Shown in pieces: positions 25,223 to 38,700 of a stretch of DNA of 64,000 bases. Source of the DNA: Baylisascaris procyonis (taxonomy: Eukaryota; Nematoda; Chromadorea; Rhabditida; Ascarididae); assembly GCA_037389465.1 (NCBI GenBank), contig JAZARR010000110.1, forward strand, positions 1,183,501 through 1,247,500, in the 5' to 3' direction. How positions within the stretch are numbered: position 1 is the stretch's first letter; every line of letters begins with the position of its first letter. Below the pieces are notes generated by a model. It saw nothing but the letters and a program-made list of their open reading frames with translations. It searched no databases and was not told where the DNA came from. The position numbers and the translations under genes were made by a program.

Positions 25223-27141
25223 TTTCGATTCTAAAATTGACTTCTTTATTGAGTAAATTAAGTAATCAGAAACATATCTAATAGTAATGAGCATAAATTA
25301 CTGGTATAAACAACGAATGATTTGTGGCGAGTACACCGAACGACCGACCCCAATAATGCGCTAGAGCGAACAACCGATCCCAATAATGCGCTAGAGCGAA
25401 CAGATATTGACCATCAGCATTAATATCTTCGATCATTAGAATATTACTTTCTAATGTATGGATTTTTCTTTAAACAATTACAAATCGTCAAATGATGGAA
25501 AATCTTATCAATTCGTAAATATTCGCAATGAGTTCAATAATTTTCGATTTTAATTTCTGAAAAAAAATTCATTTGCTGAAGAATTTTTTTATTCCCATCG
25601 AATTTGATGGGAACTGAATTGAAATTTTAGAAAAATAAAGTAAATATAAAACTTTTTTTTCAATTTTTATATTTATTTCATTTCCAAAAAATTTTCTTTT
25701 TTTACAATCAATAAAAATTTTTCCGCATTCAGTGCAAATCAATATGTAAAAAAGGACTTTTAATAATGAGATTATTGTTGATATGATTCGGAGACTATTT
25801 TTATAAACAGGAAAGTTTATTATATGCTAAAGATATATAAAGTTGTTCCATGATATAGCTTGACCATGAGCTGTCGAAGATTAACTACAGTAAGCTATAA
25901 CTACAGTATACTTAATAGAACTGCTCATTATACCGTATAGACGATGCATTAAGTGCAATTTCTTAGCATACTTTATAGAATATATACCGTAACATTTTAT
26001 ATTGTGTTATAAATGTTGATAGTGTGCTATAAAAGTGTGTTATAAATATTAAATATTTCTTTGATATTGTTCTATAAATATTTGCGAAAATTTTTTACTT
26101 TTTCATCGTCGAAATCTCTGGAAAAAAGTTGAAATTTTTGGCTAAAAAACAATTATCGTGATTTATGAGTCATTCAAGATTTTTAAAAAAATTGGATTGA
26201 ATTAAAAAATTGTCGTTAAAAGTTAGTGAAAATGAACAGAAAAACGGAAAATTTTTTTAAAAAAAATTAAATTTTTTAAGTGGTTTTTCAACTATTTCAA
26301 TTGAATTTGTTTGAATTTCAATGGGAAAGATCGTTTCAAAATTCAACGGAAGTAAATGACTTTATTAATTTTTTTTTTATTCATTTATCTCTTTCTACCT
26401 ATTAGTCTATCAAATAAATTAATAAAGATTAATTTTAACGAAACAAAGAAATAGCGTTTCTGCTTCCTCACCTCCTACCATACTCCCACGAATATAAACC
26501 CCGGTTTGGAACCTATAAATCAATCCATTTCGCTTCTGCAAGTACCGGGATGTCGAGACGCTGATTTGCAAGCGTTACCTCAGGTAATTTTTCCCCACCT
26601 ATATGCTGTAACTATCTCACCGATTTGCGCCGCAGTCCTCTAAATCTATACTAGATTGTTTTTAAGCCCAGCACTTACAGTACTTACTATGAATAAACCT
26701 CTAGGCATTGTAGATACCGTAGAATCGAATGCGTTTTGTTTTTGAATTTGGCGCACTTTCGCTTCAATACTGCGATTAGTTCAAATTTTTCAATGAGTTA
26801 CAGCATTCTAACTGGGCGATAAATGCTTTTTTCCGCCTATTTCTTCTCTTTCAGAAAGGTATTGGTGTTAGATGAATTGCAAGATACAAAGTCAACGGAT
26901 GTCCTTCAATACCTTTAATTTTTTTTTTTTGGTTTCAGGTAAGGAGTCGTTAGATGTGAATATCTTGCAAAAGAGATTTGTCGCAATATCATAAATCATT
27001 GAAAATATTTTCAAGTTTTATTATCGAATTGTCAACGCTTTATCGCTTGTTTCTCTTTGCACCTTATAATATTTAATTTATAACTTTTTTTTAATAGTGA
27101 TCGGAATATTTCTGAAATATTGGAGGCGATTATTGGAATAA
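25223..27141. other. Divergent intergenic region, four-TM gene and ALKBH4
   Basis: The two genes point away from each other, so this 1.9 kb should hold both promoters. It includes a 30-bp direct repeat (25337-25403). A less A/T-rich patch at 26460-26583 ends TACCTCAG|GTAATT, which would make a good 5' splice site of a non-coding first exon for ALKBH4. No coding exon is seen. Confidence 0.5.
25337..25403. repeat. 30-bp direct repeat, two copies plus partial
   Basis: CGAACGACCGACCCCAATAA followed by TGCGCTAGAG is repeated at 25367 with two substitutions, then a third copy starts. It is the most G+C-rich patch in this stretch and lies about 115 bases upstream of the four-TM start codon, within its likely promoter. 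Confidence 0.85.
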
Positions 27142-30100
27142 ATGGTGGAAACTCTTGAAATTCCTTCAGAGTGTGGATGCAAAGGAATACGTTTTTGTGC
27201 CGTATGCAAAAATTCAGAGAGGTAAATTTGTCAACTTCTTATTGATTGCATTGATTAACTATCTGATATGGAAAACAATTAAAACTTTTCGTAACTTTAA
27301 TTAAGTAACGCATAAGAAAGTACTGTTTCACAATGATTTTTATTCAAGCATAGCTCAGATACACACATAGCGCAGATAGCTGGCCAAGTTGGAACTTTTA
27401 TAAAACTTTAAACTTAAAAATCTATAGCCTTCGCAAGCCCACTAATTTAATCGTCTAGCGTTTTGCATAAAAATTTGCTTTTTAAGTGCATCTGAAATGT
27501 GCATTTATTTTGCCTCTATTACATAATGTAAAATAATTTCAGAGTATTAAAATTGAATTTAAACGATAAAGAAAAATACGTCGATTACGAACGTTATGTG
27601 TATTCATCACGTCACGCAAAAGCTATACGTGACACAAAATTACCCGCAGATCCATCACTGGATGACGTTCACGTAGCGGCAACTCGTGTTAATTCCCTCA
27701 CCACACCTGATCCGGTTGGTATTGTGCAGTTTTATTGATTTTTTTTTTTTTTTTTTGCTAATTTTTATTACATAATATATGAATTTTTAATGACGCAAAT
27801 TCATCGTTCATTATATTAATAAAAAAATATAATAGTAAATAAATAAATGCAGTCATTAGTGTTGAAATATTTTATTAAAATCTCCCTCCCCTCCCCCCCT
27901 AAGAATTCACCAACTTTGTGGTACTTAAAAAATGATATTTTTATCTCTTATTAGTTTTTAACGAGAAAGAGGCTTATTTTATTTTGTAGACTAGACATAT
28001 CTTTATCCTTCTTTTTTTTAAGCGCGATATTTCTAAAAAGTCGTCTGCTAATAATAGAGACCATTAATATTACCATAAAGAACAGACCTGAAATACGGAA
28101 TAAATTGCTACTCAGTTTTGAATAAAGCGTAATGATATTAAATTAGGTGCATTGCTGATAGTTCCATCGATTTCAGGATAATTGTCTCAACGTGGGTGGT
28201 ATATTGCTTATTGACAATTTTCTAACCGAACAAGAAGAGGAAACAATAGTGAAAAAAATCGACAATAAAGAATGGGTAATCTCTCAATCGGGTAGACGCA
28301 AACAGGTCGAAGTTTTATTTTAAATTTGTTTACAAATTGTTATAATTGTTGACCGTTTTATAAAATTATTAATCAGTCTGAGGTGAGCTATATTCCATTT
28401 TGCCTTTCTCATTTCCCAATCTCATTTCCTATGGAAATTGGATGGGAATCTTCTTAAAACACCTATTCCCGAATCTTTTCCCATCCCTCAAGTGTTTCGA
28501 TATTCTTAGCATCGTTTAGGCTAAACTTTCTTTTATATTAGAAATAACAGGGAAATGAAAGATTGCGATATGGATGAGCATAATGAACCGATCAAATGCA
28601 AAGACATTAAAATCTAATGGAAATTAAATTGCTTCACTTTTCTTCTTCCAATTTTTTTTTGATTTCATCACAAATTATTGAAATTCTTACGATATCTGAG
28701 ATTTTTTTTTCGAGAATTTTAGTAAATTTTGAATAAAATTTTTCAAAAAGTTGTAATTTTGTTGCCGAATTATGGAATTTCTTTTTGTTTGTTTGCAGGA
28801 TTATGGACCACGCGTAAATTTTAAACAGAAAAAAGTGAAAATGGATCGTTTTGTTGGTATGCCCGAATATACGGATTTTATTCTACAAAGGATGGAGGCC
28901 ATTTCGGCCAACAAATTGAGTGCATTCCAACCATTTGAATTATGCAATTTGGAATATGTCGAAGATCGTCTATCGGCAATCGAATTGCATTTCGACGATT
29001 GGTGGATATGGGGAAATCGACTTATAAGGTTTTTTAAAGTGATCATTTTAAGAGGCTTGATTATAAGAAGGAGGGATTTCACTGATTTGCCGAAGATATG
29101 TGCTTGGGGGATGTATAATGTAGGTAGAAAAATATCCGTTTGGGTTTATTCATGTATTTTCGTTTCTTGTTTTGTTGGAAGAGCCTGAAATTGGGGGGGG
29201 GGGTGTGAGGGGGTTCTGATAAACGGGGATTAAAAGTGGGACATAGTATTCACCCAGGTATTATTTTGATAAGTTTTAAGTTTCATGCGTAAATATACTT
29301 CGCATTTATAGTGAAAAATTTTGCATAAGAAAATACTATGTTCGATATTTAATAGCCGAATATTACGAAGCGGAGAAAAAATACTTCAATATCTCGGCTT
29401 TTACAAGTTAAAATATTTCTTTTAACGTTGTTTTATTTGTTGCTATACGTTATCGGCTGTCAATAATCTCTTGTTAGCTGTCAATAATTGTATATTTTGA
29501 AGGTGTTCTACGTGCATTTTGCTCCTCATAAATACTATTTTTTGCAGTTGTAAAATGTGCTGTAGGAATCGTATTGAATCGTTGATTGAATATATAATTT
29601 CAGTCTAAATTTATTGAACAATTGTGTGATGACATTCACAAATGATGAACGACGGATTGTTGTCTATGGAGCATTACCGCGGAGGTAATCCTTTTTTTGC
29701 AGTTATTAAATACATATTAATCATTGTTATGTTGAATAAATGTTGGAAATTAATATTGGAATATTCAAATGGAATCAATCGAATTAATGAAAATTGTTTA
29801 ATGGAAATATGAAACGCAATTCTTGCCTGTACTTCCATTAATATATATTTTTGTTGATAACATTTACGAAGGAAACCTGAAGTTTTTAAGTAATTACGGC
29901 AGTTTTTATTGTAATATTTTATAATATTTTACGACAGTATTTAAGTATTATAATATTGTAATATTTATGGATCGATATCGATACAATGGATTTGTTCGAA
30001 TCGCGATAAAATCGATATCCTTTTGTGATTGTTTTTTTTTTAAATTTTATTATTAATATTTATGCTGGATATGAGGGAATGTATATGCGATAACCAAAGG

Positions 30101-30712
30101 GTCACAGAATGACTTTATCTTTCACGCTAGCTTTCGATGGTAAAGTCATCGATCAGGGCATGCATACCTAGGTAGCTGACAACAAGTATATATGTACTAG
30201 ATGCATGCTAAAATAGTTATTTTTTTGCAGAACGTTGATATGTATGTGTGATGAAGTAAGATACGAATGGAAACATGGAGTGTTGCCACAACATGTACGT
30301 GGCCGAAGGATTGCACTAACAATGAGGGAACCAAGCCCTACCTTCAAGGTATTATATATTTACTTTAGAATTTTAGTTCGATGATAGTTGGCTTATTTCC
30401 ATTTGCTTGGTAGATACGATGCATAATTTGATGTAATATCCGAATAACGTATAGGTATTGGGCTAAAACGATAATATAATAAATAATGAGCAGTTTATTG
30501 ATGTTTTAATTTTTTTTTTTTGTTTTTTTGAATTTATTTTATTCATATTTAATAAATATTTCTTGTTTATTTTATAAGTTAACAATCTATATGCAATTGT
30601 ATTTGCTTGTCATTTTGATGTTTGTTTTTTTTTTTTGCAGGAAGGTGGCGAATTATACGAAAAATTTGGTAAAGAATTGATTCGACTATCGAATATTCGA
30701 GTGATTTGTTGA
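27142..30712 (+). CDS. alkb-4 (nmad-1): ALKBH4 / NMAD-1 family Fe(II)/2-oxoglutarate dioxygenase
   Basis: Seven exons (27142-27221, 27543-27714, 28177-28305, 28799-29028, 29604-29684, 30231-30348, 30641-30712) join without a break to 293 residues, close to human ALKBH4 (about 302). Diagnostic matches are the N-terminal CGCKGIRFCAVC cysteine cluster, WVISQSGRRKQDYGPRVNFK, the iron ligands His and Asp in LHFDDWWIWG, the second His in YEWKHGVLPQHV, and the 2-oxoglutarate-binding Arg region RGRRIALTMRE. Family members demethylate N6-methyladenine in DNA or methyl-lysine on actin; C. elegans NMAD-1 is reported as a 6mA demethylase. All metal-binding residues are present, so activity is expected. 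The first ATG gives METL-type N-terminus directly before the cysteine cluster; upstream exons are not needed. A poly(A) signal lies 55 bases after the stop. Confidence 0.95.
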
Positions 30713-30766
30713 CGGTGATTTAATGCTTAACAATTATAATTTCTTTAATGTTTATTAATTAAGTGG

Positions 30767-30772
30767 AATAAA
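30767..30772 (+). other. Polyadenylation signal AATAAA of ALKBH4
   Basis: AATAAA lies 55 bases downstream of the ALKBH4 stop codon, the expected distance for a short nematode 3' UTR. Confidence 0.75.
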
Positions 30773-31775
30773 GTTTTAATCGACTAATTGTTGAAATGTT
30801 TTTTTTTATTCGAGGTAAATTTCCTCACCGTTGGGTATGCCCTCATTCTTGTTCTTCTTATCTCTTTTTTTGTTTTTATTTATTTATTTATTTATTTTTC
30901 TTGATTATTGGCCACTTCAGTGGCAAAATTGGCAACATCGTCAGGCAATGGCGGAGGAAAAGTTGGGAAGGAGAGGTTTTTTTTTAGTTTTATGCTGCCT
31001 ACTTTCTGAGATCTTTAATAGTAAGAAGTCGATGAAATACTCAGTGGAAATAAAGAATCGAATAATTAACTCTGAATATTTCTTCGTTGATTTTTGAAGT
31101 TTTCGATTGGGGAATATCGCATAAACGAACGATGAATTCTTTCGAAATTAAAAAGATTCAAACTCAATTCAAGATTGCATCTTTGTGAATACTAAACGAA
31201 GTTGTAGCAACTGAGCTATGAAATTGAAGATTATAGCGGTTGAACGAGATTTCAGAAAGACATTCATTCATCTGGTGGTGCTTCCTTGCGATCTATCTTT
31301 TGATGCAAAGATGTGTCACTTCATTCGAATAATTAGGATTTTTATTTTTGGACACCTCACTTACAGTTGTAGTCGTTGTTGTGTTATATTTTTGTTTTGT
31401 GTAATCGTAGTGTCTTTGGTTGAAGATGGTTTTGGGGAAGCGCGGAGGGAGTGGTGAGGTTTTGTTGTTGTTTTATCGAAAGAATCAATGATTCAGCTGA
31501 TGGTCCGGTCTGATTCAGCTGATTACGGATCCGATCTGATTCCGCGGACTGCGGTTCCGGTCTGATTCAGCTGAATGCGGGTCCGGTTGATTCAACCGGT
31601 TACGGGTTCGGTCTCTCATAATTGACGCCAAGGATTGTTATGCATTTCTTATATGAATTTTGCGTTGATAACTAACGTCTTGTTAGCAACGATGCTTTTG
31701 GTTAACAGTATTGCGATGACGATTGATATATAGACTGGCTTGGTGCGTACTCCATAAGTTATTTCAAGAAGCGTG
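30773..31775. other. Intergenic region between ALKBH4 and APC2
   Basis: No supported exon. A degenerate repeat near 31490-31610 is listed separately. Open frames at 30796-31097 and 31218-31457 are F/L/C-rich and show no family pattern. The APC2 promoter or trans-splice site should be here. Confidence 0.5.
31490..31612. repeat. Degenerate tandem repeat with GGTCTGATTCAGCTGA units
   Basis: Units such as GATTCAGCTGATGGTCCGGT, GATTCAGCTGATTACGGATC, GATTCCGCGGACTGCGGTTC and GATTCAGCTGAATGCGGGTC recur about every 30-35 bases. Each core (CAGCTG or CCGCGG) is palindromic. It lies about 170 bases before the APC2 start codon. Confidence 0.65.
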
Positions 31776-32736
31776 ATGTTGCCAAAAGAGAAAACAGAAG
31801 GTGGGCGATCGAAGATCGAATCAAATGAAGATTCCGATGTCGATGAACCAATGTTGTCTGAGGCGGCTGTCAAGAAATTGACCTGCATGTGAGTTTTGTT
31901 AAATTCCGTTAGTTTTATCGTTTTCTAGTTGTAGGTGGCAGTAATTGCTTGATGGGCCTGGGAATTCGAAGGTCAAGAGTTCGAGCCCCTCTTTCCCTCT
32001 CCTCTTCCCCTCCTTCGGTGAAACTTCACTTATCAGCAAACGATGATTTTCATCTAAGTCTATGCCAGATTAAAGTTTTTTTTTTGGCACAAGACGTTAG
32101 CTAGATGGCCATTATTTTTGTCGATCTTAATTTTCTCATTTCGCCGGAAAAATATAAGTTCCTTTGTTTATTATGAAATGGTCTACGTATCTTTTACTAA
32201 TAAAAGATAGCATATTTTCAAAAAAAAAAAAGTGATAAATATATCCAGATGGCCGATAGAATTTATCAAGGAAATAGTGATTACTGGGATCAGGAGTACC
32301 GAAATGGAAACTTTTAAAAAATGGAAATTTGCAACGCTTAACTTTCATTTCTTTTTTTTTTTTTAAATATTTTACTAATATTTTCCATTAAATTTCCATG
32401 CTTATATAGTATTCATATAAACGAGTTTTTTTTTTTTTTTGTAGAAAATGCGTATTCATTTAAAAAGGTGGTCGATTTATAAACTTTTACATTCAAATTT
32501 TATAAAGTAAAAAAATTACTTATGTTTTTATGCAAATTGCATCGAAAAATTTGCATATTTTTTCAGTAATTTTATAAAGCGTGAATTGCAACCGAAATTT
32601 CGCCGATCGATTCGTCGAATGGATAAGCAACAACGTGTTGTCTTGGCTCAAGCAATGTTTAAAATGTTGTTCGCACTTGAAAAATCGATTAATAATGTTC
32701 GTTCTTTATTATTTACGTATTTATTTATTTATTTGT

Positions 32737-32795
<59 letters not shown>

Positions 32796-35700
32796 TTCAT
32801 TATCTATTTATGAAAATATTTTGGAATTTTAATTTATTCATCTTGTGAAATATTTTTAATTCGCTTTTGTTTGCTGTTCTTTATTTATAGCTACAAATTT
32901 TGTACGAATTGACTGTACTTGTTTTTGCTAAATTCTATCGGCATGAGATAGGTGGAATTGTCGTGTATTATGGTGGAAATTCCGCATAATTTATATCTGA
33001 GTTGTATTCACTTATAAAATTTGTCCCTTGAAGCATTTATCGTAGACTCCGGGCGCGTGAGACTCCATATGGAGTCCAAAAGTAAGGCTCCGGAACCGAT
33101 AGAATTCGCATCTGCCGCAAAAGGATCGTTCTTAAGGAAAGCTTATTATTGTTATTCTTAGAATAGGTATTATATTGTATGCAAAGTTTCTATGATTACC
33201 AATACAGGTGATAGTTGTTTGAGCAGGTGACGAATCATATCTATGTTTTAGCGCCATTAAGATCCCCAAATATTAGACATGAAGATTAAGGACTGACGTT
33301 GATGGCAGTAATATTCTATTGTTAAACAAAAAAAGGATTGACGATTTTGCTTCTCGATGCATCTGTGGTGGTGCCTAAAAATGCCGGAGTTTTAAGCAAG
33401 CATGCTGCAATTTTGATCTCTAGACACGCTTTAACTCCGGAAACGAATGATTGACTCCATGTTGGCGATCTTTTTCTATCATTTTTAGAGTTGAACAAAG
33501 TGGAATATTTTTGTTCAGAAATAAGCCAAATGCATAGACTCAAATCATTCTACCACAAGAAAGATTTTTTTTTTGAATAAGGATTATGAATCGATAGTTT
33601 AGTTTCGCATTTGTGAATTCAACGTTGAAATGGTATTACTTTGCAGAAATTGCGTTCAGTTTATGGTGAAGAAATGCGAAACGAATTACAGCATGAATTT
33701 TGTGGGATAGCTGGTCAGATATTGTTCTCATCAGAGGTTTGCTGCTTCTTTATTCCTTTTTTTTTACTTTTTTAAAAATTTTTTTGCTTTGATCGCTAAA
33801 TTTTCGAAGAAAGGGAGTAATATTTTTGAATGTTTGTTTTTTTAATATTGGGAATATTTAATATTAGTTTATTTTAAAGTGTTAAAATTATTTGATTTTT
33901 ATTCAATGATTTTATCATACTCGCAGTAATCACCGTTCATTTACCGACGCGATCAGTGGGCTCACATATGTGTCTTCACTCTTCACTATGCAAATGATTA
34001 TCACCGAAGTAGGGGATAGATCAAAGTTGGCTTTATCTGATCTGATCTGATCTGATCTTATCTCATCTGGTCTGATCTGATCTGATTTGATCCGATCTGA
34101 TCTGATCTGATCTGACGTATCAGATTTGGTTTTTTAGTAAACATCAGCCACATATTCGTTTTGTTAGTTTTAATGTTGAATTGATTGAATTCTTTCTACA
34201 TTAATAATAATTTGAAAGTTCGTTCTAAAGATGCACATTAGAGGTTGTGCAATTATATTGATTTTTCTTGATGGCGAATATTCTTTCTCATTATGACAGG
34301 TGGTTTAATCGAAGAAAAGCCTTTTTAATTATTTATTCGGCGATGTTTATCTGTTTATCTATTTAGTTGTTTACTTGTTTACAAAAGTGTTTACCTGCCT
34401 TGAATATTATTACTAATTATACCTAAATTTTCGACTATAGAAGTAGTCTAAATGAATAAAAGAAATCGGCGACGAATGAAATTAATTTCAGGTTATTTCT
34501 GAGGTGATCGATATTTTCAGTCGAATATTAAAATTCAGCTTTATTTTATTTGAATCGACTCAAAATTGCAAGAGGGATGCATCATTTCGACGTAAAGCAT
34601 TGCTACTCGAAAGAATCTCTGCATGCATTCATATGATGTAATTATTTTAAATATTATTTTAACGTAATTATTAAGTATTTATCGAGTCATGTTTTAGTTT
34701 TTTAAATGAGCCCTTTTGGCGATTAATAATATCGACACCTTTATTAATAATTATTATTTCATATATATATATACGTGGTCTTATCTGATAGGATTAGCTG
34801 TCCATCTAGTAGGACCCGAACTTGAATTTTTCGAATATAGATCAATTGCTGTTAATTCAATCGATATTCCTAGTTGAATATCATAAAATAATTTAGATAT
34901 TAGTTTATATGCTTGATGGTATTAAGACATTCATATAGGTGAGTATTTTCTTGAAGGTAGTTGATAAGATCAAAAAGAATGAAATCTTTTTAGTATACAA
35001 AAAGATCATTATAATGTTGGATCGAAGGTGTGCAAAGAAGCTGTTCGAATAGCCGCAATGGAGATTGTTGGTGATTTAGTACGACGTGCCTGCAAACAAC
35101 CTGAGCAATCGCTTCTTAATACTCTTGAAGAGGTTCTTCAATGTCCCCTTTTTTTTTGTTTTTTTATAGTTTTCGAATAATATAACTTTAATATAACATT
35201 CGATAATATAGCTTTGATCCTTTAGTCATATCCTTTTAGACTGGATAGAGACCAAGCTCGGAGTACTGTGAAAGCGGACAATCGGATTAATACTGTAGTA
35301 TTTGAGGTGGATATGCTGTTAAACTTCCAAGAACAATGCTTGGGATAAACTTGGCTAATTGCTCTCTATGATTAATCGGAAGCAGGAATGGGATAAAATT
35401 ACGAGACTTTATTATTGGGTGCTTAAACGGCTCACTGGTTGTTTATGATGCTCGTCGTGAAAAGCCGTTCTATATCACCAATATCCTGAAATGTTGCTAT
35501 GCAATCGTCATTTTGTTTAATTGGAGAAGATTGTTTCTATGTCTAACGGAGTAAATTACCGGCAGAGGGGGGCATATATCAGGTCATTTTTTAGGGTACC
35601 ATGATATCAAAGTTAATTGGGGAGGGGGAACTGATGAGTAAAGTAATTTGAATTCCAATTTCGGAGAGTGGATTATCTATGAATATGAGTAATGGATGTT

Positions 35701-38700
35701 ATTGATTGCAAGAATGGTAGCATTGCAGAGATTAAACAGTCTAAAGAAATGGGCAGCACGATTATGTATCGCTCAGGAGCTATATCAACTCAATAATGAT
35801 TTGAAAGTATGCATGGAGAAGAGCGTTGTTGACTTGCTCACCAAGCGGGTTACTTTTTATTCTTGTTTTATTTTGTTTTATTTTCTGCTCCACCAGTCAG
35901 TGGCTGTGATTTTTTCCCCAATTTCTTTGCTGGTGGAGATTTTTGAATTCCTTTTAGACAGGATCCAAAGAGGGAGGAGTATAAAAGTACACCAATGTTC
36001 CTTCGCCTTAAAAGTTTGCTAGGGGGGATGCGGGGAGGAAGGGGAATACCCTCTTATATTATTTAAGCATTGACAGTGGTGCATTCCTTTGTTCTAAGTA
36101 TTGAACTATACCTTCTTATGTGCCCATATTAATTGATGCTTTTTATGAGAGTGCCAGTGCTTCGTTCAGTAGTATTGACCTTCATATTGATAAAGCGATC
36201 GGTTGACTCATTTCTTATATGAGGCTATAATTTAAGATCTTTGATCTGGTGATAGTGCACTACCCTGAATCAGGTGATCTCATCGACGATTTACGCCATT
36301 GTATGCAGAATAATGGTGGTTACGGTAGAAAGAAACTTACTAAAACGCTTGCTAACGAAGTGGAACGACGCTTATTGCATGTTGGTAAGCTAACTTTTTT
36401 AATGTTTAGTCTTCGAAATTTCATTAGTAAAGTTTTTCATATGGGTAGTTTAGGATTGCTGTGTGGTCAGATGTGATGGTTTAAATTAGGTTCTTTTGGG
36501 GAATCCACTTGATTTCCGGTTGCTTGCAACCTTTTTGAGCATGCTGTTCTGGAGGTATTTCTTTTATGTTGGTGCCGATAGCGATGAAATCATTGAAGGT
36601 ATGGGTACGAGAGATATTCTGCAAGGATATGCCAGTGCAGTTGATTGTCTTCGACGACTCGATCCGACATGTGTTATTATGCAACGTATTTGTTCGATCA
36701 TACGCACATATATTAAGTGAGTCTCTTCTATTCGCTTTATTCTCGTTCGTATGTGATGGAATTGATCTATTGTCTATTCTGTGGAAATTGTTTGTTGATA
36801 TTGCACTGGGGGAATGTTTTGTTTTTAGTGGTTTTTTTTTTCATTACGTGAAGTTTATCGATGAAGGTATGTTTTTCGAAATTGACCTCATCTTATATAA
36901 GTTTATCCAGAAAAACAAAGAAGTTTCAAATCTCTACCCCATTATTGATTTATTTTTTTCGTAGTTTCATTTTTTTTTTTTTTTTGATGAACTCATTTTT
37001 ATATGTGTTTGATTATGTCGGCTTCACCTCATATTACTATTCCATTATGGGGACAGAGTTATTTTGTTCATTCTCGGCATTGGCAATGCTCTTCTAAATT
37101 TCGTCTCACGGCTATTCTTTTTGTGAGTGCGAAAGAGATCGAAACAAGCACTCGAGACTTAATTTTATTCGTCCTTTCTTATATGTTCCCTTAAATCGAA
37201 ATTGTTTGAATATGTTATGAGGCATTAGTATATGTAAATGAAGGTGGTCGTTTATCCGATTCCATTGCGCCGAAGTGGAGGAGGTGGGGGAGGGGGGAGG
37301 GGAGTGGGAGGGACGTGCATTAAGTGAGCTTGATCATCTTTGTGCGTTAAAAATTTGATAAATTGCCTTGTATTTATTTCTTTTCATCAGTGAATTTTTC
37401 TTTATTCTTCTTGCCACTCAAAACTCTGGTCACTTCCAGTAATCCCGTCTTATTTGGATCTAACAGCTCGAATGATCTCGTATTCACGAAGTTTTAGGTT
37501 TGCTGATATATGACTGAATATTGGAATAAATGGTATATTGCAGGAAACGTCCAGATACAGTGCGTTCTATAATAACATATATTACTGGCGAAAAGAGAGA
37601 GGAGTTGAGTGAGCAACTAACAAAGAAACATAGTACCATTGTCGACGAAGAGGATATGATTGGCGTGAACGACGAACTTATTTGCGATGAGGATGCTGGT
37701 TTGTTTTATCGTTTTGTTGAGAGATGAAGTAAATCCTAAGCATAGATAGATCTCGATGCTCGTTCTCTATTTTAGTATCTTCATGAAACAGGTAACTATG
37801 AAGGTGAAGTTGAATCATAGATTTGTAGCCTGATGGGTAGGAAGCAACCTTATAGAACTTGAATTACGTTTTATGTTCGTACTGATTATAGGATAGTAGT
37901 GCATATGAAGTAAGCTACTGAGGTGAAAATATGGTAGATTTGCAAATGCGATTCCCCAAATTACCACTGAAATGTTTTTGTCATTATGTAGATTTGTTGT
38001 GCTTACTTTATAGAAGTTATATTTATAGATCAAAATTGGCGTGAATGGCAACCGGATCCGCCGGATGCGGCACCCGGTCAGAGTCGTCGTTTCAGACAGA
38101 ATGCCGATGTGTTCAATATGTTGGTTTCGGTTTATGGCAGCAAAGATTTGTTCGTCAAAGAATATCGTCAGTTATTAGCCGAACGGTTGACGAAATCGTG
38201 GAACAGAGATGTGAGACTTCCACTTTTATTCGTACATATAGAATACTTATCTGTCATAGGTTAGTTTATAAAAGGTAGTCGTGCTGGATCACTTTGAAAG
38301 ATAAAAAAATACCTGGAAGGATTAAAATATCGTCCTGATCTTTGCACTATGTGAAATTAGCTTAAAGGAATGTGCGGAAAAGCAGGACCCGGATGACGAA
38401 AGTTTCTCGCGGAAACAAATGTTGATCACGTTTACCTTGAATGAGACGGGATCAGAATTGAATATTCTTTGTGCATTACGCTTAGAAAATTATGAGCATC
38501 TTTGACAAAGTTAGCTAAAAAGTAAAATGGCTTTGAGTGATGGTATGAATACAGAATTTAGTGTGGATTTCTCGAAAAAGATGCACGTTTTCCTGTTTGC
38601 ACTCAACACGATTAGATGATACTCGTAGAGTTTAGTCATAGTTGAATGCTGATGTCATATGAAGTGGACAATGAATTAATCTTATTAATATATATTTTAA

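Noticed and set aside
36566..36964. 132-codon frame overlapping APC2 exon 9
   Set aside because: It is a shadow in another frame of a conserved APC2 exon, extended into the intron.
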